Assembly: GCA_009768925.2 (NCBI GenBank)
Contig: VHIT02000024.1
Coordinates: 124,001 to 188,000, forward strand
Origin: Cryptosporidium bovis
Lineage: Eukaryota > Apicomplexa > Conoidasida > Eucoccidiorida > Cryptosporidiidae
DNA length: 64,000 nucleotides
Direction of reading: 5' to 3'
Below are positions 40,687 through 50,500 of this stretch, one piece after another. Each line of letters begins with the position of its first letter. Position 1 is the first letter of the stretch. Below the pieces are notes generated by a model, which worked only from the letters and a program-made list of their open reading frames with translations, did not search any database and was not told the origin of the DNA. Made by a program: the position numbers and the translations under genes.

Positions 40687-40726
40687 TAATGTGATATATA
40701 TATTAAAAAAACATACATTATTTTAA

Positions 40727-42091
40727 TTAGTCGTATACTTTCGATTTTCTTTTCAGTGTTTCTATACCACCAATCAATTTGGGTTTGAAATCTCTAGGCA
40801 GTAGTTTTTCACCTACAGATAATAACTCTCTATATACACCTCTAACTGTTGTTTCACCACTTTTAGCTGCTATTGCGACACTTCTCATTTCTATCTGTAT
40901 ATTGCAAAGATTGCAAACGAAAAATATTGCACCTGCTGCCAGTGAATTAGGACGATGACTTTTATTTATATATTGTTCCGCAGTTCTACAAACGTATTCT
41001 GCAATACCTACAATTTCATGTGACAACTGTAAATAATGGCAAAATCTTGGCATTAATTCAGCTGCAGATGAACTTAAACATGTATTCCTCCTTGGTAAAT
41101 CCTTTTTTAATTTGTTTATTGACTTAACTAGTTCACGTTCTGTTATTGTTTTATCATATGTTATTAATTCCTTAACTGTTCTAGATACACCTTCTTCTCT
41201 ACAAGCTACATAAACCACTGCCATTGTATTTTTAAGGCTCAACTTTAATATATTTAAATTGCTTTGTTCTTTTATTATTTCCTTACACCTTTCTATAATA
41301 TTATCGTGTAAACAAAAATTACTTGCTATTTGTCTCAATTGTGAAAATACCTCTTTCATTAAACGATCGCCCGACTCTTGCGAATTATGTCTTAACATTG
41401 TTTTCATTAATTTCTTATCTCCGACCAATAATTGAGAATCTGTTCCATCATCTAGCCAAACATCATTCATAGAACCTATACGTGACTTTGAATTTCCATC
41501 ATTTCCGTCATTCGAAAATGACCTCCATTCCTGTTCATCACTTATAACTCTATCTTCAACAACAACGCCACAGCGTGTACATATTTCTGAACCTGATTTT
41601 GATTCATAAACAACTATTGAATTACCTAGTCCACATCTTTTACAAAATTTACATGGCCTATAATTTCTATATAAATGTGGCAATACTTCTGGTTTTTGAA
41701 AATTATTTTTTGTGTTTTTATTCTGTATATTGTTATTTAATGAAGTGTTATTATTATTATTAATGTAACTATTGCTTGTACTTGCCGTTGCACCATTCTC
41801 ACCTAAGTTACTACTTTGTGATGTATGAACTCTTTTATCAGAGTACGGTTGACATTTTAAAATATCGTCACTACCTCTGTCTTTATTTGTGCCTGTATTT
41901 CTTATTGGACCGGACATCTTCTCTTCAAATCTGACTGTTTTTACATTATCTGAATCAGCAGCAACAGTATTTTTTGGTGTATGTATTGTTAAATTGTTCA
42001 TTATATTATTTAAACTGTGTTTGTTATCTGCTTGTATTACTTTCTCTTCCCTATCATTTCCAATACCTGAATTGCTTATACTACCATTCAT
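40727..42091 (-). CDS. TFIIB: Transcription initiation factor TFIIB
   Basis: This 454-residue protein has a zinc ribbon with CKRC and CTRC (about 149-170), then the reader/linker with VVVEDRVISDEQEWRSFSND. Two cyclin-like repeats follow: the first about 225-320 (MAVVYVACREEGVSRTVKEL), the second about 325-420 (SLAAGAIFFVCNL, KSGETTVRGVYREL). The SDEQEWRSF motif and the absence of a BRF C-terminal extension indicate TFIIB rather than BRF1. TFIIB usually begins within a few residues of the zinc ribbon. Here about 145 Asn/Ser-rich residues precede it. It bridges TBP-DNA and RNA polymerase II. It is divergent from the COG0523 GTPase. Confidence 0.95.
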   Translation of the reverse strand: MNGSISNSGIGNDREEKVIQADNKHSLNNIMNNLTIHTPKNTVAADSDNVKTVRFEEKMSGPIRNTGTNKDRGSDDILKCQPYSDKRVHTSQSSNLGENGATASTSNSYINNNNNTSLNNNIQNKNTKNNFQKPEVLPHLYRNYRPCKFCKRCGLGNSIVVYESKSGSEICTRCGVVVEDRVISDEQEWRSFSNDGNDGNSKSRIGSMNDVWLDDGTDSQLLVGDKKLMKTMLRHNSQESGDRLMKEVFSQLRQIASNFCLHDNIIERCKEIIKEQSNLNILKLSLKNTMAVVYVACREEGVSRTVKELITYDKTITERELVKSINKLKKDLPRRNTCLSSSAAELMPRFCHYLQLSHEIVGIAEYVCRTAEQYINKSHRPNSLAAGAIFFVCNLCNIQIEMRSVAIAAKSGETTVRGVYRELLSVGEKLLPRDFKPKLIGGIETLKRKSKVYD

Positions 42092-42437
42092 GTTAAATAT
42101 TAACGTACCCCGTTATGTAAAGCAATTATTTATATTATCACTTTCCCTTTTCTATACTTATGTTTATTATAAGAAAGGGCAGCAGAATAAATTGCTATTT
42201 CTATATTATTGAAATATTTTCAAATCAGTTCATCTATTTTAACTATTAGTAAATACAGTACGGCGCCATCTACTTAACCTTGTATACAAGATAGTTTGGT
42301 CTTATAGTTTCGACAAGAAATATGTATATATTACTTCCATTAAATAGGAAAAGAGCCATTGCATTAAATTATTATGTGAAATATTATGCCTTTTATGTTA
42401 ATTAGATATATTCCATAATATTATATAAAATTAGAAA
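42092..42437. other. Divergent intergenic region, TFIIB / COG0523 GTPase
   Basis: Short AT-rich shared promoter with one GGCGCC (42262-42267) preceded by AGTAC, about midway between the two start codons. Confidence 0.6.
42262..42267. promoter_or_regulatory. GGCGCC site between TFIIB and GTPase
   Basis: The only GC-rich hexamer in a 346-base divergent promoter, 171 bases from each start codon. Same hexamer as at 8503, 15949, 29835, 43716 and 54373. Confidence 0.35.
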
Positions 42438-43571
42438 ATGCCAAAAACACCAATATATATTGTTACGGGGTTTTTGGGATCTGGTAAAACAACACTTTTA
42501 CGTCAAATAATTGACAATGTGAGTGATTTGAAGATAGCAATAATTCAAAATGACTTCTCAGATGAAATGGGAATTGAAGCTCCAACGATGATTGACAAAG
42601 ATGGTAATTTTTTTAAAGAATTTTTTGAACTTCCAAATGGATGTGTTTGTTGTACTGTTAAAGATGAGTTACTTAAGGCAGTTGAATATTTGTTGAAAAG
42701 AAAAGAGTTTGATAGAATATTTCTTGAAACCACTGGCATTGCTGATCCGGAACCTATAATTGAGAAATTTTGGGTTGATTGCGAACTTGAGTCGAATGTT
42801 TTTTTATCAGGAGTGATTACAATTGTAGATTCATTCAATTTTAAAAAGTACATTGACCTTAATATGATTAGTGATGACAGCGAATTTATTAGTTACAGGA
42901 ACCACAAAAATAATTATGGAGATAAAATTGATCCATCACTTTCTCCAGAATTAATTAAACAAGTAATGCTAGCAAATAAAATTATATTAAATAAAATTGA
43001 TTTGTTAGAAAGCAACTGTAACAATGAAAATAACTTAAATATTCATGATATCGAAAACATTGTTCGAAAAATTAATCCAAGTGCTGATATTACAATTACA
43101 TCAAAATCAAAAGTTAAAATGGACTGGCTTTTTAATATGGATTCTTATAATATTCATGAAATTAAAAATGAGATCGATAAAGCTTTTAGTAATAAAATAA
43201 TTACTTCCCACTTCGATAAATCAATTCTACCGAGTATTTCATCAGTCACCTTCTCGTTCAACTCTGTCTATTTTTCTTATAAGTTAATTGAAGAAGCAAT
43301 TGCTAGTATTGCTTGGGATGATAATAGTGATGGAGAAGCCAACAGCATAGGAAAACTTATTAGATACAAAGGTTTGTTCCGCTCAAAGGACTTAAATGAA
43401 GACTCTAATTCCCTGACTTATTTTGCATTGCAGGGAGTTGGTGAAATATTTGAAGTTTTACCTATTGATTTACCAGACAGTGAATCTGTTAATTGCTCAA
43501 AATTCTTTTTCCTAGGAACCAATTTAAACAGCGATGAAATCAAGAGGTTAATTGAATCTTGCACTATTTAA
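42438..43571 (+). CDS. COG0523/CobW-family G3E GTPase, putative metal chaperone
   Basis: This 377-residue G3E GTPase has Walker A GFLGSGKT (11-18), the metal-binding CxCC motif NGCVCC (69-72), LETTGIADPEP and the base-recognition motif NKID. The C-terminal CobW_C domain follows from about 270. Proteins of this type deliver zinc or other metals. The eukaryotic ZNG1 branch charges methionine aminopeptidase. Here the protein begins only ten residues before the P-loop, so the N-terminal CPELVPI docking motif of ZNG1 is missing, and there is no His-rich tail. It is therefore best called COG0523 without a defined client. Divergent from TFIIB and tandem with UTP6. Confidence 0.9.
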   Translation: MPKTPIYIVTGFLGSGKTTLLRQIIDNVSDLKIAIIQNDFSDEMGIEAPTMIDKDGNFFKEFFELPNGCVCCTVKDELLKAVEYLLKRKEFDRIFLETTGIADPEPIIEKFWVDCELESNVFLSGVITIVDSFNFKKYIDLNMISDDSEFISYRNHKNNYGDKIDPSLSPELIKQVMLANKIILNKIDLLESNCNNENNLNIHDIENIVRKINPSADITITSKSKVKMDWLFNMDSYNIHEIKNEIDKAFSNKIITSHFDKSILPSISSVTFSFNSVYFSYKLIEEAIASIAWDDNSDGEANSIGKLIRYKGLFRSKDLNEDSNSLTYFALQGVGEIFEVLPIDLPDSESVNCSKFFFLGTNLNSDEIKRLIESCTI

Positions 43572-43960
43572 AAGTAGCTGGCACATTTTAGCTAAGTTAC
43601 CGATTTATTTGTGTAAATATACAGACATGCTCCAATTGTAGAATTACTATTTTTTGCGCATGCGATTATCCACATAATTGCATATTTTTTTTGTAATTTT
43701 ACCGGTAACAAATGTGGCGCCTGTACCGGTAAATGTTGTATATGTCAAATATGAATTTATATTAAAGTATGCCACTTTTTTAAATATTAAAGATTTCTTT
43801 TTAAAATACCTATCGAATAAGCTAGCAGAAATAGAGAATTGCTGTTATTTTATTATTGTATTCACTCTTTCTTTCTTTATCCTTTTTGAGAGTACATATT
43901 TATGTGAATTATAAATTTTTCTTGATTTACAGTAAAGGTTAGTTATAGGCGTATTTAAAA
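43572..43960. other. Intergenic region upstream of UTP6
   Basis: Contains a dense palindrome cluster: CGCATGCG (43657-43664), TACCGGTA (43700-43707), GGCGCC (43716-43721) and TACCGGTA (43724-43731). An open frame across this region is not credible. Confidence 0.65.
43700..43731. promoter_or_regulatory. TACCGGTA - GGCGCC - TACCGGTA composite element
   Basis: Three palindromic motifs lie within 32 bases: TACCGGTA at 43700-43707, GGCGCC at 43716-43721 and TACCGGTA at 43724-43731. A CGCATGCG palindrome lies 36 bases upstream. This is 230-260 bases before the UTP6 ATG, in AT-rich DNA. Confidence 0.5.
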
Positions 43961-46870
43961 ATGGCAGACAAAGTACAAAGAGTATTAGAGGATATGGTCC
44001 CAGAACTTGTAGACCTTGGAAAACGCAGGGTGTTTACGAAAGAAGAGATTAAAGAGATAATACGTAATCGCAGAGCTTATGAATACAAAATATCATCAAG
44101 AACACCAATATTAAAGGATTACTTGGAATATTTAAACTATGAATATGAAATTGAGAGAATAAGGAATTCAAGGACAAGAGAACTTAGATTGAAAAAGCGC
44201 ACTATAGGTGACTATTCTGTAATTCGTTTAATTCACTTTATATTCAAAAGAGCGTTAAGAAAATTTCCATCGGATGAGAAATTATGGCTGCAAAATATTG
44301 ATTTTTGTTTAAAGTCAGGTTCTTCTAAAGCATTACAGAGAAATTTAATAGCAGCGCTTAGAAATAACCCAACAAAAAGTATTTTTTGGTTATTAATGTC
44401 AGATAGAGAATTACAAAACGGCAATTTAAAGGAAGCGAGATCATCTATATTACTTGGGTTGAGGGTAAATAAAGAATCATTGTTACTATGGAGAGGTTTT
44501 GTGCAATTGGAAATAAACATTGCATATAAACAATTTTTGTCTTCATTTAAAAACAAGAGCCTCTCACCAAAAAAAATGAATATTAAGGATCCGAGTGTAA
44601 TTTCATTGTTACCCATGATACAATTCAGTCATAAAAAGTTCAAAAATAACAGCAAAAGAGAAGCATTTATTATCTATATTTTTAGGCAATATTATAAATT
44701 GAAAACAGCAATTTTAGAAGATAATTGTGATATAAGTATAATTAAAGGTATGAATGAACTTGAAAATACAATATTAAGCAGTATCAACGAAATGAAAAAA
44801 AGTCAACCTTTATTTTCTGTATTTTCAATATTACTTGAAATAATTAATGCGAAAAATGACAAACTCAACTTATTTGATCTATTTAAAGATGAAATGGAAT
44901 CGGTGATGAATACCAATGACATTAAGTACATATTATTGACATTATTATTTATTTGTAGACTCATTTGTAATTGCATTCTTAAAGATACTCATTTTTCTGA
45001 AAACAAGGGTGATATAGTTTTAAGTGAGAATGATCATGATATTGTTGATTTTGGATTTCAAATAACAGATACATTTGACTTCAAAAATGGTAAAAATAAT
45101 GAAATGAACTGCTCATTTAATGATGAAAACAGTACCATAGAAAATGAGTTTAATATAACAACTTGGTATTCACAAACATGTATAGAAAACATTGCTTCAA
45201 ATGAAAAACGTTATTTTGAAAATATAATTGAATTGATTAGGTTAGATCCAAATTTTTGGAACACCTGTTTTTTGGAAAATATTGATGTCAATGACTTATT
45301 GAATTTATCTTCAAAATATCATAATGTATTTGAAGAATCAGTAAGCAATAGAGAAGTTTGCAAAGACACTTTGTTAAATATAGAATTGATTAATATTTTA
45401 AAAAACAAGATAAAAAATTGTTTTTCAAATGAATTAAATTTAAATAAAATGAGAGAAATATCGATAAATATATTAAACGATATAAATAAATTAGAAATTA
45501 CAGATGATTTTTTGGTATTAAAGTTTTCACTTACAGAAGCATTTGAATCGCTATTCTATAAAAAGGGTACCGAATATTTGAATAATTTGATAAGTGAAAA
45601 CAAAAACCAATGCGAAACACTTTTTAAATTTGATGATAATATGGATAACATTCATACAATCGTTAAAACAATTAAGAGTTATATAGGAAACATTGGGAAT
45701 TTGAAAATAAATGACATAAACAACACTTTATTTCTAATTAACTTGACGAATAAATTATTTGATTTAATAAAATGTCAGGTCGAAATAAATGAAAATAAAG
45801 TACCAGTTTTATTTGATTTTACTGGATTTTGTAAATGTGTTTGTTGGTTGTATTTAATACTAACTTATAATATAGATAGTTTTGATCATGATTTAAGGAT
45901 TAAAATAGAAGAAACAACTGAAAGGATTATTAATGATAGTTTGGGTATAGTTCCAAGTTGGTTAGAATCAAGGAACATACCAAATTATGTATTTAACGTT
46001 ATTTTGCTCCATTCAATAATTCATAACGCCAAAATTAATAATAAAAAATTATTTTACGAGCTATTTTTAGAATATCTTAATAACAATGAAACAAAAATAG
46101 ACATAAAATTGGATTATTACTTGTTAATAGAAATGCTAAGAAAATACGATAATGTTGATTCTGAAATTATGCTTGATTCAATTAAATCCGTATTTTGTGT
46201 TCTAGAAAAGAATGAATGGATCTTTAACGATGACATTAAGATGATTTCTAGACAAAGTAAGAACATAACAAGCATTTCATTTAAATTAGTTTGTATTACA
46301 TTGATGTGCTTCGTGTACAAAAAATATGTTTCTTACTTAATATATAACGAAACTAATAATAAAGTCACATATCTTTTAAATTGCGACGAGAAAGTTTTGT
46401 CCAAATTGTTCTTATTATGGGAAAGCTTAATGAAGGATTGTGAAGATATTAAAGATAAGTCAGACGAATTTTATTTCTCAATCGTTGTTAACTACTTATT
46501 ATTCCTAAAGTTTATTGATTATCTTAAGCTAAAAAGATATCTACCTCCTACTTTCTGCAAAAACAGTGTTAACCATATTTGCTGTACTGCAGATTTAATT
46601 AGAACAATAAAGAGAAAAAATCAGGTCGCTTTGACGAGAAAGCTTTGTTTTGGATTCAATTTAGGCATTTTACAGTATATTTCTCCTGTTGATCCAAAAT
46701 TCATTCTTTTTATAGACACCTTTTCTAATAACATCGATATAAAAACAAGTCGAGATGATAAAATGTTAAATAACGAGAAAGAGATTTTAAAAACAATATC
46801 TAATTCAATATTGAGCTCTTACAATATTGTAAGCTCTACATTTAGTTTAATCCAAAACAACTATTCATAA
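43961..46870 (+). CDS. UTP6: U3 snoRNP protein UTP6
   Basis: This 969-residue protein begins MADKVQRVLEDMVPELVDL, followed by FTKEEIKEIIRNRRAYEYKISSR, the characteristic UTP6 N-terminal domain. HAT/TPR-like repeats follow (KRALRKFPSDEKLWLQNIDF, NNPTKSIFWLLMSDRELQNG, about 90-190). UTP6 is part of the UTP-B module of the small-subunit processome, needed for early 18S rRNA processing. Human and yeast forms are about 440-600 residues. This one is longer because of polar Asn/Glu-rich insertions at about 240-700, so the C-terminal half is hard to align. It is tandem with the GTPase and VPS18. Confidence 0.88.
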   Translation: MADKVQRVLEDMVPELVDLGKRRVFTKEEIKEIIRNRRAYEYKISSRTPILKDYLEYLNYEYEIERIRNSRTRELRLKKRTIGDYSVIRLIHFIFKRALRKFPSDEKLWLQNIDFCLKSGSSKALQRNLIAALRNNPTKSIFWLLMSDRELQNGNLKEARSSILLGLRVNKESLLLWRGFVQLEINIAYKQFLSSFKNKSLSPKKMNIKDPSVISLLPMIQFSHKKFKNNSKREAFIIYIFRQYYKLKTAILEDNCDISIIKGMNELENTILSSINEMKKSQPLFSVFSILLEIINAKNDKLNLFDLFKDEMESVMNTNDIKYILLTLLFICRLICNCILKDTHFSENKGDIVLSENDHDIVDFGFQITDTFDFKNGKNNEMNCSFNDENSTIENEFNITTWYSQTCIENIASNEKRYFENIIELIRLDPNFWNTCFLENIDVNDLLNLSSKYHNVFEESVSNREVCKDTLLNIELINILKNKIKNCFSNELNLNKMREISINILNDINKLEITDDFLVLKFSLTEAFESLFYKKGTEYLNNLISENKNQCETLFKFDDNMDNIHTIVKTIKSYIGNIGNLKINDINNTLFLINLTNKLFDLIKCQVEINENKVPVLFDFTGFCKCVCWLYLILTYNIDSFDHDLRIKIEETTERIINDSLGIVPSWLESRNIPNYVFNVILLHSIIHNAKINNKKLFYELFLEYLNNNETKIDIKLDYYLLIEMLRKYDNVDSEIMLDSIKSVFCVLEKNEWIFNDDIKMISRQSKNITSISFKLVCITLMCFVYKKYVSYLIYNETNNKVTYLLNCDEKVLSKLFLLWESLMKDCEDIKDKSDEFYFSIVVNYLLFLKFIDYLKLKRYLPPTFCKNSVNHICCTADLIRTIKRKNQVALTRKLCFGFNLGILQYISPVDPKFILFIDTFSNNIDIKTSRDDKMLNNEKEILKTISNSILSSYNIVSSTFSLIQNNYS

Positions 46871-47550
46871 TTAACATTAAGCTTCATTTTTTACAAAACA
46901 TATTAAATTTGAACCAAAAAAATGAATATATAAACCGTTTTCATATGTAATTTAAGCACATATATTTATAAACATAGCTAAAACTTAAAAAAAGAATTAG
47001 TAATATACAAGCGTTTTTTTTGTTTTTCATGTACAAGTTTGGTAACAAGAGTAATTATGAATTTATTTACATTTAGATTCTAAATGAATTATCTTAGCAT
47101 AATTACTAAGGCTATATGTAAAACACTATTTAAAAGAAATATATGTAGCATTGAAGTCAATATATTTAGTTTATTTATTTTTTAATTCTATATTTGACTT
47201 GTCTTAAATTTGCTTTTCTAATATTTATCTTTAAATAGCAGATGCATGAGTGAATGGTAGGAGTGGCGGGGAAACATTTGTTTGTTTAATGTGCAGGAAA
47301 AAAATTAAAATTAGTAATTACTAGGAATACAAACAATTGATAGATAAAAGTCGTAAAGATTAAGGTGGTAGAGTTTGGGATATTTTTTTTGGACTTTTCG
47401 AATGGTAAAATTAGAGTTTATATCATAACGATTTAAAGAATAAAGGCGTATTAGCAATTGCACCTGCTTATGAATAAGTGCGATAAAAGGGTATATAAAT
47501 AAGGAATAAGAAAGAATAGGGTTGTGTGAAGTGTAATAAATGTCAAGATA
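46871..47550. other. Intergenic region upstream of VPS18
   Basis: AT-rich spacer with GGCGGGGAAAC (47265-47275), an E2F-like variant about 280 bases before the VPS18 ATG. A three-codon uORF overlaps that ATG. Confidence 0.6.
47265..47275 (+). promoter_or_regulatory. GGCGGGGAAAC, E2F-like variant
   Basis: Differs from the GGCGGGAAA site before POLA2 by one extra G. It is the only GC-rich element in the VPS18 upstream region. Confidence 0.3.
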
Positions 47551-47551
47551 A
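47540..47551 (+). promoter_or_regulatory. Three-codon uORF overlapping the VPS18 start (TAATG)
   Basis: ATG TCA AGA TAA (47540-47551) ends so that the last A of the stop is the first base of the VPS18 ATG. This is the same stop/start overlap as at PKG. It matters only if the transcript starts upstream of 47540. Confidence 0.4.
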
Positions 47552-50500
47552 TGAAAGAAGAGGATTACATTAACAAAAAAGAAGAGACCATATCAATACA
47601 GCCAAGATTATATAGCTTTGATAATTCATGGGAAATAGAAGTACAAAAAATAAGAAAATCCGGCAATTTAAAATCAACAATAGTTATTGATCAAGTAATA
47701 AGAAGTGGTAATATATTCTATATTTCTTTGGTTTCAGGTCAGCTATTAAGATGGCATCCAGATGAAGTAGTAACAGATTTGATCTTGTTTGAATCCCCAG
47801 TAGGATTTGGAATAGGAGTGAGTGGAGCAATAGGAAACTTAGATTCAAAAAGCAAAAACAGAGAATCATCACATACTCCGCAAATATTTGTTGATCAAAC
47901 AGGAAATCATTCAATAATAACTCAAACAGGAAGAGGAGAGACGTGGTATTTACATTCAAGTCAAACAAAGGCAAAGTTCATACAAAAACTTTGTAGTTAT
48001 TCCATTCAAAGTGTTGCGTGGAACATAAATGAATCATCAAGAAATTCAGCGGTTTCAGCAATAATAGGATGCAAAAATGGTGTTATACTAACAACAATAT
48101 TAGGACCTGAAATATCTTCGAGTTCAGTAGTATTAAGAATACTGTACGAGATCCCAGGAACCCCAATACTAAGCTTATTGTTGGATTCAACAAGAATTTC
48201 GAATTTGGAAAATATTCATAGTAATAATAATTGTGATAATTCAAACAAAGTGTTTTATGATGAAAGTAATGAATTTGAAACGAATAACAATGATGCAACA
48301 AGATATCAATATGTATTAACAGTATCTACTCCAAACAAGCTGCTTCTTTGGTACGGCCAAAACAGGATAATGGATTTATTTCTTAAAACTGATGAAGCAG
48401 CATTAGATTCATATATATGTTCATCGAAATCATGCATTGAAATAGGCAATTTAGATGAAGAGTATGGATCTTCTATATATAGCAAAATAAGATTGATAGA
48501 TATTTCAGGACACTATTTTTTGATTTGGATAACATCAAAAATAATAAAAATCTACTCAATAAATAAAAAAAAGAAATTGATTGGAAACAATATAGACAAT
48601 TACATAGGAAATGTTAAAACATACGACTTTAAAAGTAACAACTTAAAGTTACCAAATAGTGTGGAGTGTTCAAGATATCATATTATAGCATTGTATGATG
48701 ATTTTGTAGACATTATTTCACTAATAACCGCAAGAAGTATAGCCAAATTGCCAATTAATAACTCATTAATTACAGGAAAATACGTTGATGAGATAATATT
48801 AAACAATAGTATCATCGATTTAGATGTAGCTGACTTTAAAAGCAGTAGCTACGGCTCAAGAAAAAGTGATGATACATCGTCTGTAGGAAACATTAATACA
48901 TCATCATTAATAAGATCGCTTGCAGTAGAATTTTCAAGTAATTACAATAATTTTAGTTCACTAGGAGAAAGTAATTACTCGGAAGAAGGGGTCGAATTAT
49001 TAGATAAGGTGAGTTTTATTTGGGGATATAGCAATGAGAATTTGTATAAAATAAATATAATAAATGAGGGAGAGACCTTATGGAGGGAGTGGTTGTACAT
49101 TGGAATGTATGGAGAGTCACTAGTTAGTTCTGACAAGATAATAAGCAAATCTCTCAGATTGAAAAAAAGAAATTTAATAGAGAAACTTCATTTTATAGAT
49201 TTGATGATTAAAGGAGAAATAGAGGAAGCAGCAGAATTGTTGTCTGTAATAGACGAAGATCTTTCATTTAATGAAATATGCAATATTTTTATCCATTATT
49301 CTTGTTGGGAAGGGCTAATACTGTATCTTACAAGCAAAATCAATCAGTTGAACTGCAACCTTAGTAATGAATATAACATAGATAGCAAAGTGGAAGATGA
49401 CAATAATGTTATATTGAAACTTTCAGTTCTTGGTTTATGGTTAATTGAACTGAATTCATATATTTCATTTATATTAAATGAGGAAACCATAAGTGACAAA
49501 TATTACTCAAATTTAATTGTAATATTAGAAAAAGTTCACAAAATAGACGAGATTGAGGCAATAATATATAAAATACTAGTTGAGTATAATAGAAGAATAG
49601 GAATAAGTTACTATTCAGAATTAAGGAAGGAATGGCAAGTATTAATCCAAGAATACATCTTTTATTCTCTAATTGATTCTAATTTAGTTAATAAATGTTT
49701 TGAATTATTTGTTTCAATAAACAGCAATATCTCGAAAAGGGATACACTGTTGGTTAAATATTCGCCTATACTGGGTTTATTGGACTCAAAAAGATTTATA
49801 TCGCTAATTAAAAGGCCATCTTTCTCTTCGGTAAATATTAATTATATATTGCCATATCTAATAGAACTTAAACAGTTAAATAGCAGTCAACTAGACAGCA
49901 CAGAATTAAATAGGTTATCAATACTATTAATAGAATACTATATATCACTAAGCAATAAATGCACCAATGAGCATAAACTTGAAAGGGTTTCAACTAGAGT
50001 CAAGCTTTTGATTCACACAGAGACGTGGAAGGGAACAAAAACAATATGGAATGTACTAGCTATACTTTGCTCTAAACTTGACAACGGGGAAGAATTTCTG
50101 TTATCATATATAACTCCTTTACTTGGAAAAGCAAGAAAAGATAGTTATATTGACGAATTAGAACTTGAAAATGTTAAAAAAACGGCAAATAACAACATTA
50201 ACAATATATCATTATTAGAATACAATATAGACTTTGATATACCTTTTTTACTAAGCATATGCAAAAGAAATCGATATAAAAAACTAACGGCATATGTTTA
50301 CTGTTTATTGGGAATGTACGATTCGGCAATGGGAATATGTATAAAAGAGTTAAACAATACAAAATTGGCAAAGGACATAATATACAATTTTATTGAGGAT
50401 TATCATTTAAGAAGAAAATGGATATTAAATCTAATTAAACCTCTTGCTTATAATAAAGACATTCAAGGTCTAACTAGATTGCTAAATGCATCACCAAGAT

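Noticed and set aside
43678..43914. 78-residue open frame before UTP6
   Set aside because: Hydrophobic, AT-driven, overlaps the palindrome cluster, no homology pattern.
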